From positions 1,116,001 to 1,180,000 of the forward strand of contig NZ_JACBYV010000001.1 in assembly GCF_013408425.1 (NCBI RefSeq): a DNA stretch of 64,000 nt. Reading direction: 5' to 3'. The stretch's first letter is position 1. Every line of letters starts with the position of its first letter. Source of the DNA: Pseudomonas flavescens (GTDB taxonomy: Bacteria; Pseudomonadota; Gammaproteobacteria; Pseudomonadales; Pseudomonadaceae). The notes beneath the pieces are model-generated. The model was not told where the DNA came from. It saw nothing but the letters and a program-made list of their open reading frames with translations, and searched no databases. The position numbers and the translations under genes are program-made. Positions 1 to 10,233 of the stretch are shown here, one piece after another.

Positions 1-13
1 GTTTCCCGCTCCA
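1..13 (+). tRNA. 3' end of a tRNA-Gly (partial)
   Basis: The first 13 bases are identical to the 3' end of the complete tRNA-Gly at 147-222, including the CCA. This is the tail of another tRNA-Gly whose body lies outside the window, so the cluster reads Gly-Glu-Gly. P. aeruginosa has the same order beside its PA2817 gene (established knowledge). Confidence 0.8.
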
Positions 14-60
14 GATTCTGGATTCAGCTTGGCGGCTGGATCGTTGAAAAAAAGTTCCAG

Positions 61-136
61 GTCCCCTTCGTCTAGTGGCCTAGGACACCGCCCTTTCACG
101 GCGGTAACAGGGGTTCGAGTCCCCTAGGGGACGCCA
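61..136 (+). tRNA. tRNA-Glu (TTC)
   Basis: A 76-nt cloverleaf with acceptor stem GTCCCCT/AGGGGAC, anticodon loop CTTTCAC carrying TTC, T-loop GTTCGAGTC and encoded CCA. It is the middle gene of the Gly-Glu-Gly cluster. Confidence 0.95.
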
Positions 137-146
137 ATTTGTAAAT

Positions 147-222
<76 letters not shown>

Positions 223-264
223 ATTTATGACATGCAGGTGTCCGTTTGAGTCTGTAAGTCATTG

Positions 265-290
265 AAAAAAGGACCTTCGGGTCCTTTTTT
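265..290 (+). terminator. rho-independent terminator of the tRNA cluster
   Basis: A GGACC / TTCG / GGTCC hairpin flanked by six A and six T residues, 43 bases after the tRNA-Gly CCA. The symmetrical A and T runs could make it work in both directions. Confidence 0.9.
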
Positions 291-440
291 CGTTCCAGAT
301 ACGGCCGCTGGAATCTACCTGCCTTGCGGGCTTTTCAGTCCATTTCTCAGTCTATAAAAAACGGAGTTTGAGGTTCCGCATTCTTGCTGGGGTGGCGGTT
401 CTAGGGCCTACCCCAGACTCCTCAGGTTAGGCGCTGGAAC

Positions 441-905
441 ATGGCGCTATCGGACATGGCCGTTCGCCGGGTCAGGGCAAGCAACCGGCAAGGACTGCAC
501 CCTTGGCGAAATCGATCGCCTCTCCCAGGAAGTCGTACGGTCATGATCCGCATCGTGAGTGGCTTACTTTTCGGGGTGGTGGGTAAGTACTGGTCGATAT
601 GACCCCATGCAAACATTGCCTCGGTGGTGGGGGCTCCGGAGAAATGCTAAACGGTGTCTACGGCGCGTCGAGACCCTGATGTGCTCAACTTCGGCCGCAT
701 ACTGCTAGGTGATCTCAGCGATTAGGCCGTGCGTATTCAAAGTGTGTTGCCGGGCGCAACGTCGACTTGGTTCTGGGATCGCCAACTGCGCGACACGCAA
801 GACTGGCCCCAGCACTATGTCTGTGACCGATGCAATCAATGAGGCTCTGGTCGGGCTGGGCCGGAGCGAGCAGGCGATCATCCCTGGCTTCCATGAGTCC
901 GAGAC
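441..905 (+). pseudogene. decayed tyrosine-recombinase (integrase) relic
   Basis: Two islands of similarity to P4-type tRNA integrases can be read. From ATG 441 the frame gives MALSDMAVRRVRAS; after a shift, a neighbouring frame gives GKDCTLGEIDRLSQEV. Together these resemble the usual integrase start (MALSDxAxRxA..., GKDYTLGDxDGLSL). At 817-905 MSVTDAINEALVGLG resembles the block before the HGFR catalytic motif, but HGFR itself reads PGFH. Frameshifts and stops break everything between. The position just after tRNA-Gly supports the reading. The call rests on eye alignment, so confidence is moderate. I see nothing recognisable elsewhere in 291-1090. Confidence 0.45.
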
Positions 906-1090
906 CTGAGGTCACTGGGAGGCTGATCGGCGCAGTCTGGCGCCGAAATTCGGCATTGCCGGCGGACAACTTGGTATGTACCCGCAACGACGCGTGAAGT
1001 TCACGCAGGGCCAATCGCCGACCGTATTGGCTTTGACTATCTTTTTTAATGCTGTGGAGTGGAGATTGCCGATCCTTGGTGGCCTCTGTT

Positions 1091-1426
1091 TCAGCGACTA
1101 GACGTCAGGCCTGTCGGGGTGGAGTGGGTTTCCCGCCAGTGCAAAATCTGCTGCTGGATGTTCCAGTGGATGATTTGCTCGAAGAGCTTCTCGGCAAAAG
1201 CCACATCAAACTCTGCAGCAGCCGCCCATTGGCGGCGGTCTTCAAGCATCGTAACGACTCTCTCGGGCGCCGGAATGGCTTGTTCATTAGCTTTGAACTC
1301 GATGGCGGCCTTCACGTAGCCTAGGCGCTGCTTCAGGGCTTGAAGAATCTGCTGGTCAAAAAAATCGATGCCGGCCCTGATGTCATTCAGACTTTCACAG
1401 GCGTCAGGTGTTTTAAGTTGCGACAT
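1091..1426 (-). CDS. pmsB: isochorismate-pyruvate lyase (PmsB/PchB-like)
   Basis: This 111-residue protein is a small AroQ-fold lyase that removes pyruvate from isochorismate to give salicylate. It matches PchB closely along its length: KTP..C.SLNDIR near the start, YVKAA.EFKA in the middle, IPAPERV around residue 52, and QIIHW..QQI.HWR near the C-terminus. It is the last gene of a four-gene leftward operon in the order pmsC-pmsE-pmsA-pmsB, the order described for pseudomonine in P. fluorescens WCS374. A lyase of this type, with no EntA/EntB-like genes nearby, argues that the aryl cap is salicylate and not dihydroxybenzoate. No strong ribosome site precedes the ATG, so translation may depend on the genes before it. 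Confidence 0.93.
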   Translation of the reverse strand: MSQLKTPDACESLNDIRAGIDFFDQQILQALKQRLGYVKAAIEFKANEQAIPAPERVVTMLEDRRQWAAAAEFDVAFAEKLFEQIIHWNIQQQILHWRETHSTPTGLTSSR

Positions 1427-1511
1427 GGTGCTTGTCTCTAAAGGTGATGGTTAGTGCCCTGCTGCAGATAACGTCAAGGTGCGGGCAGATGACCGTTGGG
1501 TCGCTCGAAAG

Positions 1512-2690
1512 TCAGCGCCTGTTCTCTGCGTTTCGGGTATTTACGCCCCGGTATCGCCAGGTATCTGTTTGGAATTCGGTGATGATCTCGTCGATCAGGG
1601 CGTCGATCATCACGCTGTCATGATGGTGTGGCGTTGTGATCAGGTGCGCGAAGTCTCCGGATGTTGCCAGGCAATACTTTTTCGCTAGCCTCTCTGACGG
1701 GCACGGGAACACCACGGTAATGGAGTTCTCGTTGCGCCAGGCATCGATGCTCGCAGCCTGAAACCGGTCCACTGCGTACTGTGCCTGTTCCAGGCAGTGG
1801 TGGATCCGCCGGCGCCAGTCGGCAAACGAGTGGCTGCGCAGCGCAGCCCACATCATCAGTGGCGTATGACCGTTGCGCGAACCACTGATGGTTTTGTCAT
1901 GTGCCAGGATGTAGTCGACCTCCACGGAGATACGCTCAACGTTCTTACGCTTGGCCACGACGATCCCGCAAGGAATCGGTGAGCCAATGATTTTGTGCCC
2001 GGAGACGCAGATCGAATCTATGCCATCGGCGAAGGAGAAGGGCTGCGGGTGGTCCACGAAAGGCAGGATCATCCCGCTCAGCGCTGCGTCCGCATGTAGG
2101 TAATAGTCGCGGCGGGCAATGCCGGCCAGTTGCAGGTGTTGCTGGATGGTGGCGATGTTGTCAACGGCTCCACGCATCGTAGTGCCGATGTTGGCGAAGA
2201 TGATCGGGTGACGCTCCTGGTCAGCGACGATCTTGACCATCAAGTCGTCATAGTCGATTTCACCATTGGGCTGCGATTCGACTGCGCGGCATTTGATGCG
2301 CAGCAACTTGACGATTTTTGCCACCGAGTAATGGGTGTCTTTGGAGTAATACAGCGTGCCGTCCGGGAACAGTTCGCGTGCCAGGTAGCAGCCGAACATA
2401 TTGCCTTCAGTACCGCCATTGGTGACGTAGCCCCAGCTATTTTCGCGTGCAATATCGAACAGCTCGGCGAAATACGTCATGACGTCTTTTTCAAAGTCGA
2501 ACGAGTTCAACAAGTAGTTGCTGTACTCGTTCCAGTCCCCGCAGTTATTGATCGAGAACTGAAGGAAACGGTGTATCTGAGAGTAGTCAAAATCGGCTGA
2601 TTCGGGGTAGCCGATATTGAAGTACTGGTTGGTCACGCAATGCTGCCAGAAGCGTTCAAGTCGGCTTTGGTCTGCCGAGGATAAAGTCAT
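1512..2690 (-). CDS. pmsA: PLP-dependent histidine decarboxylase (PmsA-like)
   Basis: This 392-residue group II pyridoxal-phosphate decarboxylase has the length and sequence character of bacterial PLP histidine decarboxylases. It begins with a typical N-terminus ([14 protein letters not shown]), carries [12 protein letters not shown] near residue 100, and has the PLP lysine in SGHK (K233). Its product, histamine, forms the amine end of pseudomonine, anguibactin and acinetobactin. It is the third gene of pmsCEAB, with an AAGGAG site seven bases before the ATG. The family also contains aromatic and glutamate decarboxylases, but the siderophore context makes histidine by far the best substrate. 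Confidence 0.93.
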   Translation of the reverse strand: MTLSSADQSRLERFWQHCVTNQYFNIGYPESADFDYSQIHRFLQFSINNCGDWNEYSNYLLNSFDFEKDVMTYFAELFDIARENSWGYVTNGGTEGNMFGCYLARELFPDGTLYYSKDTHYSVAKIVKLLRIKCRAVESQPNGEIDYDDLMVKIVADQERHPIIFANIGTTMRGAVDNIATIQQHLQLAGIARRDYYLHADAALSGMILPFVDHPQPFSFADGIDSICVSGHKIIGSPIPCGIVVAKRKNVERISVEVDYILAHDKTISGSRNGHTPLMMWAALRSHSFADWRRRIHHCLEQAQYAVDRFQAASIDAWRNENSITVVFPCPSERLAKKYCLATSGDFAHLITTPHHHDSVMIDALIDEIITEFQTDTWRYRGVNTRNAENRR

Positions 2691-2729
2691 GTCTAACTCC
2701 TTTTAAATCGACTTGGTGACGCGGCCCGG

Positions 2730-4565
2730 TCAGACCAGTTTTTGTCGCGCGTCTACCAGCGTCCACCAACTGGCGAGCGTTGGTGAGTTGGCCAGTTCCT
2801 CGAAACTCACGGCGATGCCTCGTTCCTTGAGCTCTGCGGCGAGCTTCATCACTTGCAGCGAGTCGAGTCCGTAGAAAATCAGGTTTTCCTCGGGGTCCAG
2901 CTCTTCTCCCTCTTCAATCAGCTGCAGCACACGGGTTTGCAGCCAGGTGCGGGTGGTTTCAGCTGCCAACAGCCTGCGCAGCTGTTTTTTGTCGATCTTG
3001 CCCACGGCGGTGAGCGGCATGGTTTCGATAAGCCGGATGCGGTCGGGCAATTTGTACTCGGCGATGCCGAGCTCCATCAGGTGCCTTCGCAAGGCTGGAG
3101 GGGTAAGTTTGAGGTTTTGCGAGACGACGAAGGCGCAGCTCTTTTCTCCCAGTCTGTCGTCGGGCATTGCCACCAGACCGGCGTGGGTCACGTCCGGGTG
3201 TAGAACGATGAGGTTTTCGATTTCTTCCGACGCGACCTTCTCGCCACCTCGATTGATCTGGTCCTTGACCCTGCCGACGACGCGCAGGTCGCCAGTTGGT
3301 GTCATCTGCACCAGGTCACCGGAATAGTAATACCCCTCTGCATCGAAGGCCTGCGCGTTCTGCTCGGGGCTTTTGTAGTATCCGCAGAATGTGTAGGGGC
3401 CACGTGTAGCCAGCAAGCCGGGTTCGCCGTTAGCCACCGGGTTACCATGTTCGTCGACGATTTTGATTTCGTCACCCGGACTGATCGGGCGGCCCTGGGT
3501 GGTGAATATCTGTTCGGCGGTGTCGCCGAGACGGGTGTAGTTGATCAGGCCCTCCGCCATGCCGAACACCTGCTGCAGTTTGCAGCCGAGGAGCGATGGG
3601 ACCTGACGGGCCAACGAGTCGGCGAAGACCGCGCCGCCGACCTGGAGAAACTCCAGCGACTGCAATTGATCGCGGCAGTTGGGGGCGGCTTGTAACCATA
3701 GCGCGACTGCACTGGGCACCAGGGCGACGGTATTGACCTCATGACGTTGGATCATCGAGAAACAGGTCTGAGGTTCAGGGTTCGGCGCCATGATGATGGT
3801 GCCGCCGGCATATAGCACGCCCAGCGCACCCGGCGAGCTGAGCAGGAAGTTGTGCGCTGCGGGCAGGGCGCACAAAAAGCGTGTTTGCGCTGTGAGGCCG
3901 CAGATATCGGCGCTGGCGCGTGCGTTGTAGTGATAGTCGTTGTGGGTTCGCGGAATGAGTTTGGGTGTACCCGTACTGCCGCCCGAGAGTTGGAACAGCG
4001 CGACTTCATCCGGCGCGCTGGGTGAAAACGCTGCCTGGGTGTCGGCCGGGGTTTCTATCCAGGCCATGAGGTTGTTTTCATCGCGCAACTCGCCCAACAA
4101 CAGAGTGACCTGTGGGCTTGCTCCTGTTTCCTTGAGGTCGTCGAGATAGCCGTCGTCGTGAAACACTTCGTGCTCGCGGGACGCAATCAGCAGCTTGGGC
4201 GTGATCTGCTTGGCATAGCTTTTGAGTTCAAGCTTTCTATGGCTGTAGAGCGCATTTAGCGGTGCGACCCCGACCTTGAACAACGCAAACAGCACAATGT
4301 AGAACTCGGCGATGTTGGGCAACTGCACCAGAGCGGTGTCGCCTGTGCCAAGCCCGCTGGCCGCCAGGCGCGAGGCCAGATTGGAAGACAGCTGGTCGAG
4401 TTCTCCATAGCTGAAACGCCGCTCGCCACAAATGACCGCTGACGATTGAGGATGCGATTGGCTGCCTGTGTGGAGCAACTGGGTGAGTGGCTGGTCGATC
4501 CAGTAGCCTTTTTCCCGATAGCTTTGCGCTCTGTCGAGGGGCCAGTGAGTGAATTCTATAGTCAT
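2730..4565 (-). CDS. pmsE: salicylate-AMP ligase with fused aryl carrier domain (PmsE-like)
   Basis: This 611-residue protein joins an adenylating enzyme to a carrier domain. Residues 1 to about 525 form an EntE/PchD-like ligase with LSGGSTGTPKLIPRTH (A3), FGMAEGL (A5), YYYSGD (A7), GRVKDQINRGGEK (A8) and the A10 lysine in GKIDKK. The C-terminal 75 residues are an aryl carrier protein with phosphopantetheine serine S569 in YGLDSLQ. It should activate salicylate and load it in cis. PchD-type ligases are about 70 residues shorter because they lack the carrier. The chosen ATG at 4565 starts MTIEFTHWPL as in relatives; an upstream extension in frame would run into pmsC. Its ribosome site is weak. 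It is second in the operon, 26 bases after pmsC. Confidence 0.92.
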   Translation of the reverse strand: MTIEFTHWPLDRAQSYREKGYWIDQPLTQLLHTGSQSHPQSSAVICGERRFSYGELDQLSSNLASRLAASGLGTGDTALVQLPNIAEFYIVLFALFKVGVAPLNALYSHRKLELKSYAKQITPKLLIASREHEVFHDDGYLDDLKETGASPQVTLLLGELRDENNLMAWIETPADTQAAFSPSAPDEVALFQLSGGSTGTPKLIPRTHNDYHYNARASADICGLTAQTRFLCALPAAHNFLLSSPGALGVLYAGGTIIMAPNPEPQTCFSMIQRHEVNTVALVPSAVALWLQAAPNCRDQLQSLEFLQVGGAVFADSLARQVPSLLGCKLQQVFGMAEGLINYTRLGDTAEQIFTTQGRPISPGDEIKIVDEHGNPVANGEPGLLATRGPYTFCGYYKSPEQNAQAFDAEGYYYSGDLVQMTPTGDLRVVGRVKDQINRGGEKVASEEIENLIVLHPDVTHAGLVAMPDDRLGEKSCAFVVSQNLKLTPPALRRHLMELGIAEYKLPDRIRLIETMPLTAVGKIDKKQLRRLLAAETTRTWLQTRVLQLIEEGEELDPEENLIFYGLDSLQVMKLAAELKERGIAVSFEELANSPTLASWWTLVDARQKLV

Positions 4566-4591
4566 GGGAGTCACTGCTGAAAAAGAGGTGT

Positions 4592-5740
4592 TTAACGAGA
4601 CAAACCACATGCACGTAGCATGGTGCCGAGCTTGGTCTGGACTTCGGTCCACTCGGAGTCGGGGTTGGAGGCTTCGACGATGCCTGCTCCGGCGAACAGG
4701 CGGACCCTATTGCGTTTGACGGTGCCGCAACGGATGGTCACCACCCATTCGCCGTTCCCCTGCGCGTCGCACCAGCCCACCATGCCGGTGAACAGGCCAC
4801 GCTCGAGGGGCTCGACGAAACGGATCAGGCGCCGCGCGCGTTCTGTGGGGAAGCCACAGACGGCTGGGGTAGGGTGCAGGCGGCAAGCCAGCTGCAATGC
4901 CGACACAGTGGGGTCTGCCAATGTGGCATCGATTCGTGTCGAGAGGTGCCAGAGTGCGGGCGTGCTGATGAGGCTCGGGCACTGGGGCGCGTTCAGTTGC
5001 GTACACAGTTCCGCCAGCTGGCTGGCGATGTCTTCGATTACGAGGCGATGCTCGTAGTGATCCTTTTCCGATGCGGCCAACCAATCGGCATTGCGACGAT
5101 CTTCGTGCGGGTCGGCCATGCGTTTGATCGAACCTGCCAAGGGGTTCGACACGAAACTCAGGCCATCTTTGTGTACCAGCAGCTCGGGGCTGACACCAAT
5201 CAGCGTCTCACCGTCCGGCATGGGCACGCGGAAGTGATAGCCGCTTTGATTCTGCGCCCGCAGGTTGTCCTGCATGGCGCTCACATCGACATCCTTGGCG
5301 AACAACAATTCACGTTGTACCGAAAGCACTGCCTTGCGCACATCGCTGTGGTGGAAGTTGACGATGGCGTGCTCCACCGCATGTTTGAAGCCCTGTTCGT
5401 CCGGGATGCTTTTTTGGTCTAGCAATTTTGGCAGGGGCGTGACATCCGTAGATAAGGCGGTATTTCGGGTTTGCCATTGCGCATGTTCGGGGATGTAGAG
5501 GCAGGACGCTTCGGCGGGGTCGAAAGGAATGGCGCCGACGATGATCGGGTTGAGCTGGCCAGCTTCGCGCGCTTGATCGAGTGCATGTGCAATGGTCTTT
5601 TGGAACGCACTGTCAGCGTTTTCGCCGCCAATAGCTGGCGTTTCGATCCTTTGCAGCATCCCGGTGACAGCGAGCTCACGATCACCTGAGGTGAAGGAAA
5701 AACTGTCTCTTGCGTCAACAAGCAGCTGCTCCTGGTTCAT
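4592..5740 (-). CDS. pmsC: isochorismate synthase (PmsC/EntC family)
   Basis: This 382-residue chorismate-binding enzyme converts chorismate to isochorismate, the first step toward salicylate. The catalytic half shows GSIKR, EKDHYEHRLV, the HPTPAVCG motif, and the C-terminal GW.DA.GNGEWVV and LFAGAGIV blocks. The ATG at 5740 has an AAGGA site nine bases upstream and fits the family start better than an earlier in-frame codon. It heads the leftward operon, and its promoter lies in the Fur-box region shared with the divergent NRPS gene. It is separate from the pyruvate lyase, as in Pseudomonas and not as in the single-chain salicylate synthases. Confidence 0.92.
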   Translation of the reverse strand: MNQEQLLVDARDSFSFTSGDRELAVTGMLQRIETPAIGGENADSAFQKTIAHALDQAREAGQLNPIIVGAIPFDPAEASCLYIPEHAQWQTRNTALSTDVTPLPKLLDQKSIPDEQGFKHAVEHAIVNFHHSDVRKAVLSVQRELLFAKDVDVSAMQDNLRAQNQSGYHFRVPMPDGETLIGVSPELLVHKDGLSFVSNPLAGSIKRMADPHEDRRNADWLAASEKDHYEHRLVIEDIASQLAELCTQLNAPQCPSLISTPALWHLSTRIDATLADPTVSALQLACRLHPTPAVCGFPTERARRLIRFVEPLERGLFTGMVGWCDAQGNGEWVVTIRCGTVKRNRVRLFAGAGIVEASNPDSEWTEVQTKLGTMLRACGLSR

Positions 5741-5815
5741 GTCATTCGTCCTTAGGGTGCCCGCTCTCATTTGCGAAAGCCTCCATGGCTTTTGGTAGAA
5801 AAATTTATACTTGAA

Positions 5816-5830
5816 ATATAATCATTATCA
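5816..5830. promoter_or_regulatory. Fur box in the pmsC / NRPS divergent promoter
   Basis: ATATAATCATTATCA matches the 7-1-7 Fur consensus TGATAATnATTATCA at 12 of 14 defined positions. It lies 75 bases from the pmsC start and 53 bases from the NRPS start, so one bound repressor could close both units when iron is plentiful. Confidence 0.8.
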
Positions 5831-5883
5831 TTCTTATATAGGTGACGCCAATCATTTAGATTTGTCAATCACATGGGTGAGCC

Positions 5884-8800
5884 ATGAGAGAGTTAACTCC
5901 AATGCAAGCCGCCTGTTGGGTCGGGCGTACTGCTCATGCGTCTTTAGGGAGAGTTTCGGCTCATCTTTATGCCGAGTTCGATGGCCATTTCATTGAGCTG
6001 GGCCGGTTACGCGAAGCCCTCGAGCGAGTAGGTCTGCTGCATCCCATGCTGCGGGTTCGGATAAATTCACAGGGGCTGCAAACCATCTCTGGAATGGGCC
6101 TGGCGCCTCAGTTGGAAGTCGAAGACTTGTGCGCCATGACCGAGCAGGAGGCAGCGCATCATCTGCTCGCCAAACGTGAGACGTGGACGCATCAACAACT
6201 CGATCTTGGCCAGGAGCCCGGCGCCCGATTCGGCGTGAGTCTCTTGGCGGGCGATGCGTTTCGCCTGCATGTCGACACAGACATGATTGCTGTCGACCCA
6301 TCAAGCTTCCGCACGCTGATGGAAGATCTCGCACGTTTTTACGAGCGGCCCGATAACGAGGCGCCGCACACGCCGTCATTTTTCGATTGGTACGACAAGG
6401 CACGCGCCGACGCCGCACTCAAAGCCGTTCATGATCGTGACCGTGTCTGGTGGCGTGAGCGCTTGGCCAGTGTCGCCCCTGCACCGACATTGCCGTTTAT
6501 CGAGACCCCGCCCGGACCTGCGCGGAGCGAGCGACTGAACGCTTGGCTGGGCCCGCAAGAACGCCAGGCGCTGCAACGCGTGGCGCGTGAACGTCGAATG
6601 ACCCTCTCGACCTTGATGATGGGGTTGTTCGCAGCGGTACTTGGGACTCAAACCGGCGACAAGACCTTCCGGCTCAATGTCCCCACGTTTTGGCGCCAGC
6701 CATTGGTGGACGAGGTCGAGAGGATAGTGGGCGACTTTGCCAACGTATTGATTCTTGACGTGGACATCGAATCGGCCGGCACGCTGGGCGCGCTGTGCGA
6801 TCAGTTGGCGAGAAAAATGCTGGGGCTGCTTGAGCACAGCGCCTATAGCGGCGTGAATGTGATGCGCGATCTTTCCCGCCATCATGGTTCGCCGCAACTG
6901 GCTCCCGTGGTATTCACCGCCGCGCTGGACATGCCGGGTGGCGACTTGTTTTCGGCGCGTGTACGGCGTGTTTTCGGCCCGATGAACTGGGCTATTTCCC
7001 AAGGTCCCCAGGTGGCGCTCGATGCTCAGATTGTCTGCGTCGACGACGGCATACTGATTAACTGGGATATCCGTCTCGATGCGCTGCCGCTGGCGTGGGT
7101 GTCGGCTTTTTTCGAGCGTTTCGTGGCGGTCACTCGTGAAGTGGTGGCCAGTTCTGGCGCGCTCGATCAGCCACTGCAGCCGCGCTCCAGCGCCATCGAA
7201 ACCCCGCTGTCCGCCTTGCAACAGGCCTACCTGCTTGGCCGTGGCACGCAAGTGCCGCTGGGAGGTGTAGCCATGCAGGAGTTTCGTGAGTATCACGGAC
7301 GCATAGAGGTGGCCGTGCTGCGTAATCGTCTGGTCGCGATGGTCGAGCGCCATGCCAGCCTGCGCACGCGAATCGATGCGCACAAGCTTTTGTCCTATGT
7401 CAGTGATGAGGTCCAGGTAAACCTGCAAACCATCGACCTCACAGCGCTGTCGCGCGACGCAGCGCAGGCGCATATCGATGCATGTCGTGAGGCTTATGCG
7501 CACGGTATTTTCGAGTTGGATCGTTCACCTTGGGATGTCACCATTTTCCAACTGTCCGATGACCTGTTAACCGTCTTTGTGCGCCTGGATGCACTGATCC
7601 TCGACGGTCGCTCCATCGCAGCGTTGCTGGTGGAGTTGTTCGACGGTGTGATCAGCGAGCAACCCGTCGCCGAGGATGCGCCCGAACCACTGGATCTGAC
7701 CGATCAACGCAAGGTCGATGCGCTCTATTGGAAAGCCAAGCTTGCGGCGGTGAGTGGCGCGCCACGCTTGCCGTGGCGTGTGCCATTGGACCAGGTGGGG
7801 GCTGCGCGCTATTCACGCCAGAGTCGGCAGGTGCCCAAAGAGGTATTCGACGTGTTCTGTAAGCTGGGCGCCCGGCAGCGCCTGTTCAAGAACTCGGCTT
7901 TGATGGCGCTGGTACTCGAAGTGCTTTCCCATTGGCTCGACGAGGGTGGGTTGTGCGTGGCTGTGCCCGTGGCACCGCCAACTGCTGGCGCTTTCGCCAA
8001 CCGTTCGAGCTTTATCGCAATCAATGGAGGCGAGGCCCAAGGCAGCTTTACCGAGCGTGCGGCGAGGCTGCAAGTCGATGTGTTGGAAGGGCTTCAGCAC
8101 CTGGCTTTTTCGGGAGTGGACCTTGCCCGGCTGCTGTTCGAATCCCACGGTCCAGGGCCTGTGCTTCCGGTGGTGATAACCAACGGCTTTTCCTGGCCGG
8201 TTATAGCTGCGGACAGCCCCGTGCGCCTGCAGGGCGGGTTGACCCAAACACCCCAGGTCGCCATGGACATTCGCTTTTGGGCCAATGCTGATGGCGCGTT
8301 GATGTTGGATATCGACTACGCGCGCGAGGCCCTTCACTGCGCCATTGTCAGCGATATTCTCGACACCCTTGAACAGGCCGTCAGTCAAATTGCAGCGAGC
8401 GGCGTTTTTGCCTTTGATTGCGCCGCGATCATCGACAAGCATCACTACCGACTCAACAGCCCGGTCACTGACGCGCGCCAGGACAGGTTCCTGGCTCGGA
8501 TCGCCACACACCTTTTTAATCCCGCCAACCAGCGTATCGCCATTATCAGCGGCGAACGGCACATCAGCTACGCCGAGCTGGGCGAGGGCGTCTCGCGAGT
8601 CATTGCAGGGTTGAAGGCGCGCGGCCTTGGCCAGGGGCATGTGGCCGCTATCTGCCTGTCACGCAGCCCGGAGCACACCATGGTGACGCTCGCCTGTGCG
8701 TTGACGGGCGTGATCTGGGTGCCCATCGACGCGTCGGCACCGGCTGAGCGCCGGCATTATCTGCTGGAAAACTGCCGGCCCGATCTGGTGGTCATAAGTG

Positions 8801-10233
8801 TTGGCGAAACGGCAGAGCATCCGGTAGCGACGCCCGAAGCACTGTTGGCAGAGCCCGCTGCCTTGCCAGCCGCGCTGAATGATCTGTCATTGAGCGACGC
8901 GCCAGCGTATTACCTCTATACCTCGGGCACCACCGGCAAGCCCAAATGCGTGGTGCTGTGCAACCGCGCCACGGCCAATGTCATCGGCAGCACATTGTCG
9001 CACTGGGGAGTGGGCGCCGACGATGTGTTCATGTCGGTCACTCCGCTACACCACGATATGTCGGTGTTCGATGTCTTCGGCAGCCTGACCGCTGGGGCGA
9101 CTCTGGTGCTGCCCGGACTCGGCGAGGAAAAGGATGCGCTGCGCTGGAATCAGCTGATTGCCAGGCACGGGGTAACGCTGTGGTGTTCCGTACCGGCCAT
9201 TCTTGAAATGCTCCTTGCCTGCCGTGGCGCATGGAGTTTGAACAGCCTGCGCGTGATCGCCCAAGGCGGCGACTACATCAAGCCTGGTGTTATCGCAGAG
9301 TTGCGCGAGTTGCTGCCGGCTTCACGCCTGATCTCCCTCGGCGGACCGACCGAGACGACTATCTGGAGTATCTGGCACGACATCAGTGCCGATGACCAGG
9401 CGCAGATACCCTATGGTCGGCCTCTGCCAGGTAATGGTTATCTGGTACTCGACGCCCAGGGTGCGCACTGCCCGGCAGGCGTTGTCGGCCGGATTCATAC
9501 CGCGGGCGTCAATCTTGCGCTTGGGTATCTGGAAGGCGGTGAGCTGACGCAGAGTGAGTTCATCACCGTCATCGATGAACAGGGCGAGGCTGTACGCGCG
9601 TTTCGTTCCGGTGACTGCGGGCGCTATCGCCGCGACGGCACGTTGATGTTCGCCAGCCGGATCAATGGCTATGTGAAGGTGCGCGGTGTGCGCGTATCGC
9701 TGCCCGACATCGAGATCGAGCTGATCAAGCAGCCTTCGGTCAAGCACGTACTGGTGGTGGATTATGACGAGCATTGCCAAGGCGATGTGGGCATTGGTGC
9801 CTTGTACGTCGTCGCCGAAGAAGGCGCGCCGCTGAGCGCCGCCCAACTGCGCCAATTCGCGCGCGAGCAGTTGCCGCAGTCTCACGTGCCCACGCGATTC
9901 ATGCAGGTCGAGGCGCTGCCGCTGTCGCAGAACGGCAAGCCTGACCGCCATCGGGCCCGCAGCTTGCTGATGGCGCCCACTGACGAGGCTGCCGCGGATT
10001 CGGTGCAAAGCAGCAAGGTGTTGGCGATCTATCTAAGCGTCTTGGGGCGGCCGCCGGAAGACGGTGCAAATGCCTCGGTCGACTTCATCAGCCTGGGCTT
10101 GCGGCCTCAGCATCTGAAGTCCATCGCTACGCGGTTGCGCGAAGAGCTTTCCGTGCAGCTTTCACCTGGGCAATTGCTGCGTTGCCGTAACGCCCAGGAC
10201 GTTGAAGCACTGCTCGCCGCACAACCTGCATGA
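5884..10233 (+). CDS. siderophore NRPS, Cy-Cy-A with degenerate carrier
   Basis: This 1449-residue synthetase has two heterocyclisation domains, an adenylation domain and a carrier-like tail. Cy1 (about 1-430) has D133-x4-D138-xx-S141 and Cy2 (about 440-865) has D569-x4-D574-xx-S577, both fitting the DxxxxDxxS motif. The A domain (about 865-1360) has [10 protein letters not shown] near 1013, LGGPTETT and the A10 lysine K1352 in NGKPDR. In the tail, LGLRPQHL replaces LGG(H/D)SL, so the serine position is P1408 and no phosphopantetheine can be attached. The anguibactin enzyme AngR likewise lacks its carrier serine (established knowledge). It should activate Thr, Ser or Cys and form an oxazoline or thiazoline with salicylate; Thr is inferred from pseudomonine. 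It overlaps the next gene by four bases. Confidence 0.9.
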   Translation: MRELTPMQAACWVGRTAHASLGRVSAHLYAEFDGHFIELGRLREALERVGLLHPMLRVRINSQGLQTISGMGLAPQLEVEDLCAMTEQEAAHHLLAKRETWTHQQLDLGQEPGARFGVSLLAGDAFRLHVDTDMIAVDPSSFRTLMEDLARFYERPDNEAPHTPSFFDWYDKARADAALKAVHDRDRVWWRERLASVAPAPTLPFIETPPGPARSERLNAWLGPQERQALQRVARERRMTLSTLMMGLFAAVLGTQTGDKTFRLNVPTFWRQPLVDEVERIVGDFANVLILDVDIESAGTLGALCDQLARKMLGLLEHSAYSGVNVMRDLSRHHGSPQLAPVVFTAALDMPGGDLFSARVRRVFGPMNWAISQGPQVALDAQIVCVDDGILINWDIRLDALPLAWVSAFFERFVAVTREVVASSGALDQPLQPRSSAIETPLSALQQAYLLGRGTQVPLGGVAMQEFREYHGRIEVAVLRNRLVAMVERHASLRTRIDAHKLLSYVSDEVQVNLQTIDLTALSRDAAQAHIDACREAYAHGIFELDRSPWDVTIFQLSDDLLTVFVRLDALILDGRSIAALLVELFDGVISEQPVAEDAPEPLDLTDQRKVDALYWKAKLAAVSGAPRLPWRVPLDQVGAARYSRQSRQVPKEVFDVFCKLGARQRLFKNSALMALVLEVLSHWLDEGGLCVAVPVAPPTAGAFANRSSFIAINGGEAQGSFTERAARLQVDVLEGLQHLAFSGVDLARLLFESHGPGPVLPVVITNGFSWPVIAADSPVRLQGGLTQTPQVAMDIRFWANADGALMLDIDYAREALHCAIVSDILDTLEQAVSQIAASGVFAFDCAAIIDKHHYRLNSPVTDARQDRFLARIATHLFNPANQRIAIISGERHISYAELGEGVSRVIAGLKARGLGQGHVAAICLSRSPEHTMVTLACALTGVIWVPIDASAPAERRHYLLENCRPDLVVISVGETAEHPVATPEALLAEPAALPAALNDLSLSDAPAYYLYTSGTTGKPKCVVLCNRATANVIGSTLSHWGVGADDVFMSVTPLHHDMSVFDVFGSLTAGATLVLPGLGEEKDALRWNQLIARHGVTLWCSVPAILEMLLACRGAWSLNSLRVIAQGGDYIKPGVIAELRELLPASRLISLGGPTETTIWSIWHDISADDQAQIPYGRPLPGNGYLVLDAQGAHCPAGVVGRIHTAGVNLALGYLEGGELTQSEFITVIDEQGEAVRAFRSGDCGRYRRDGTLMFASRINGYVKVRGVRVSLPDIEIELIKQPSVKHVLVVDYDEHCQGDVGIGALYVVAEEGAPLSAAQLRQFAREQLPQSHVPTRFMQVEALPLSQNGKPDRHRARSLLMAPTDEAAADSVQSSKVLAIYLSVLGRPPEDGANASVDFISLGLRPQHLKSIATRLREELSVQLSPGQLLRCRNAQDVEALLAAQPA

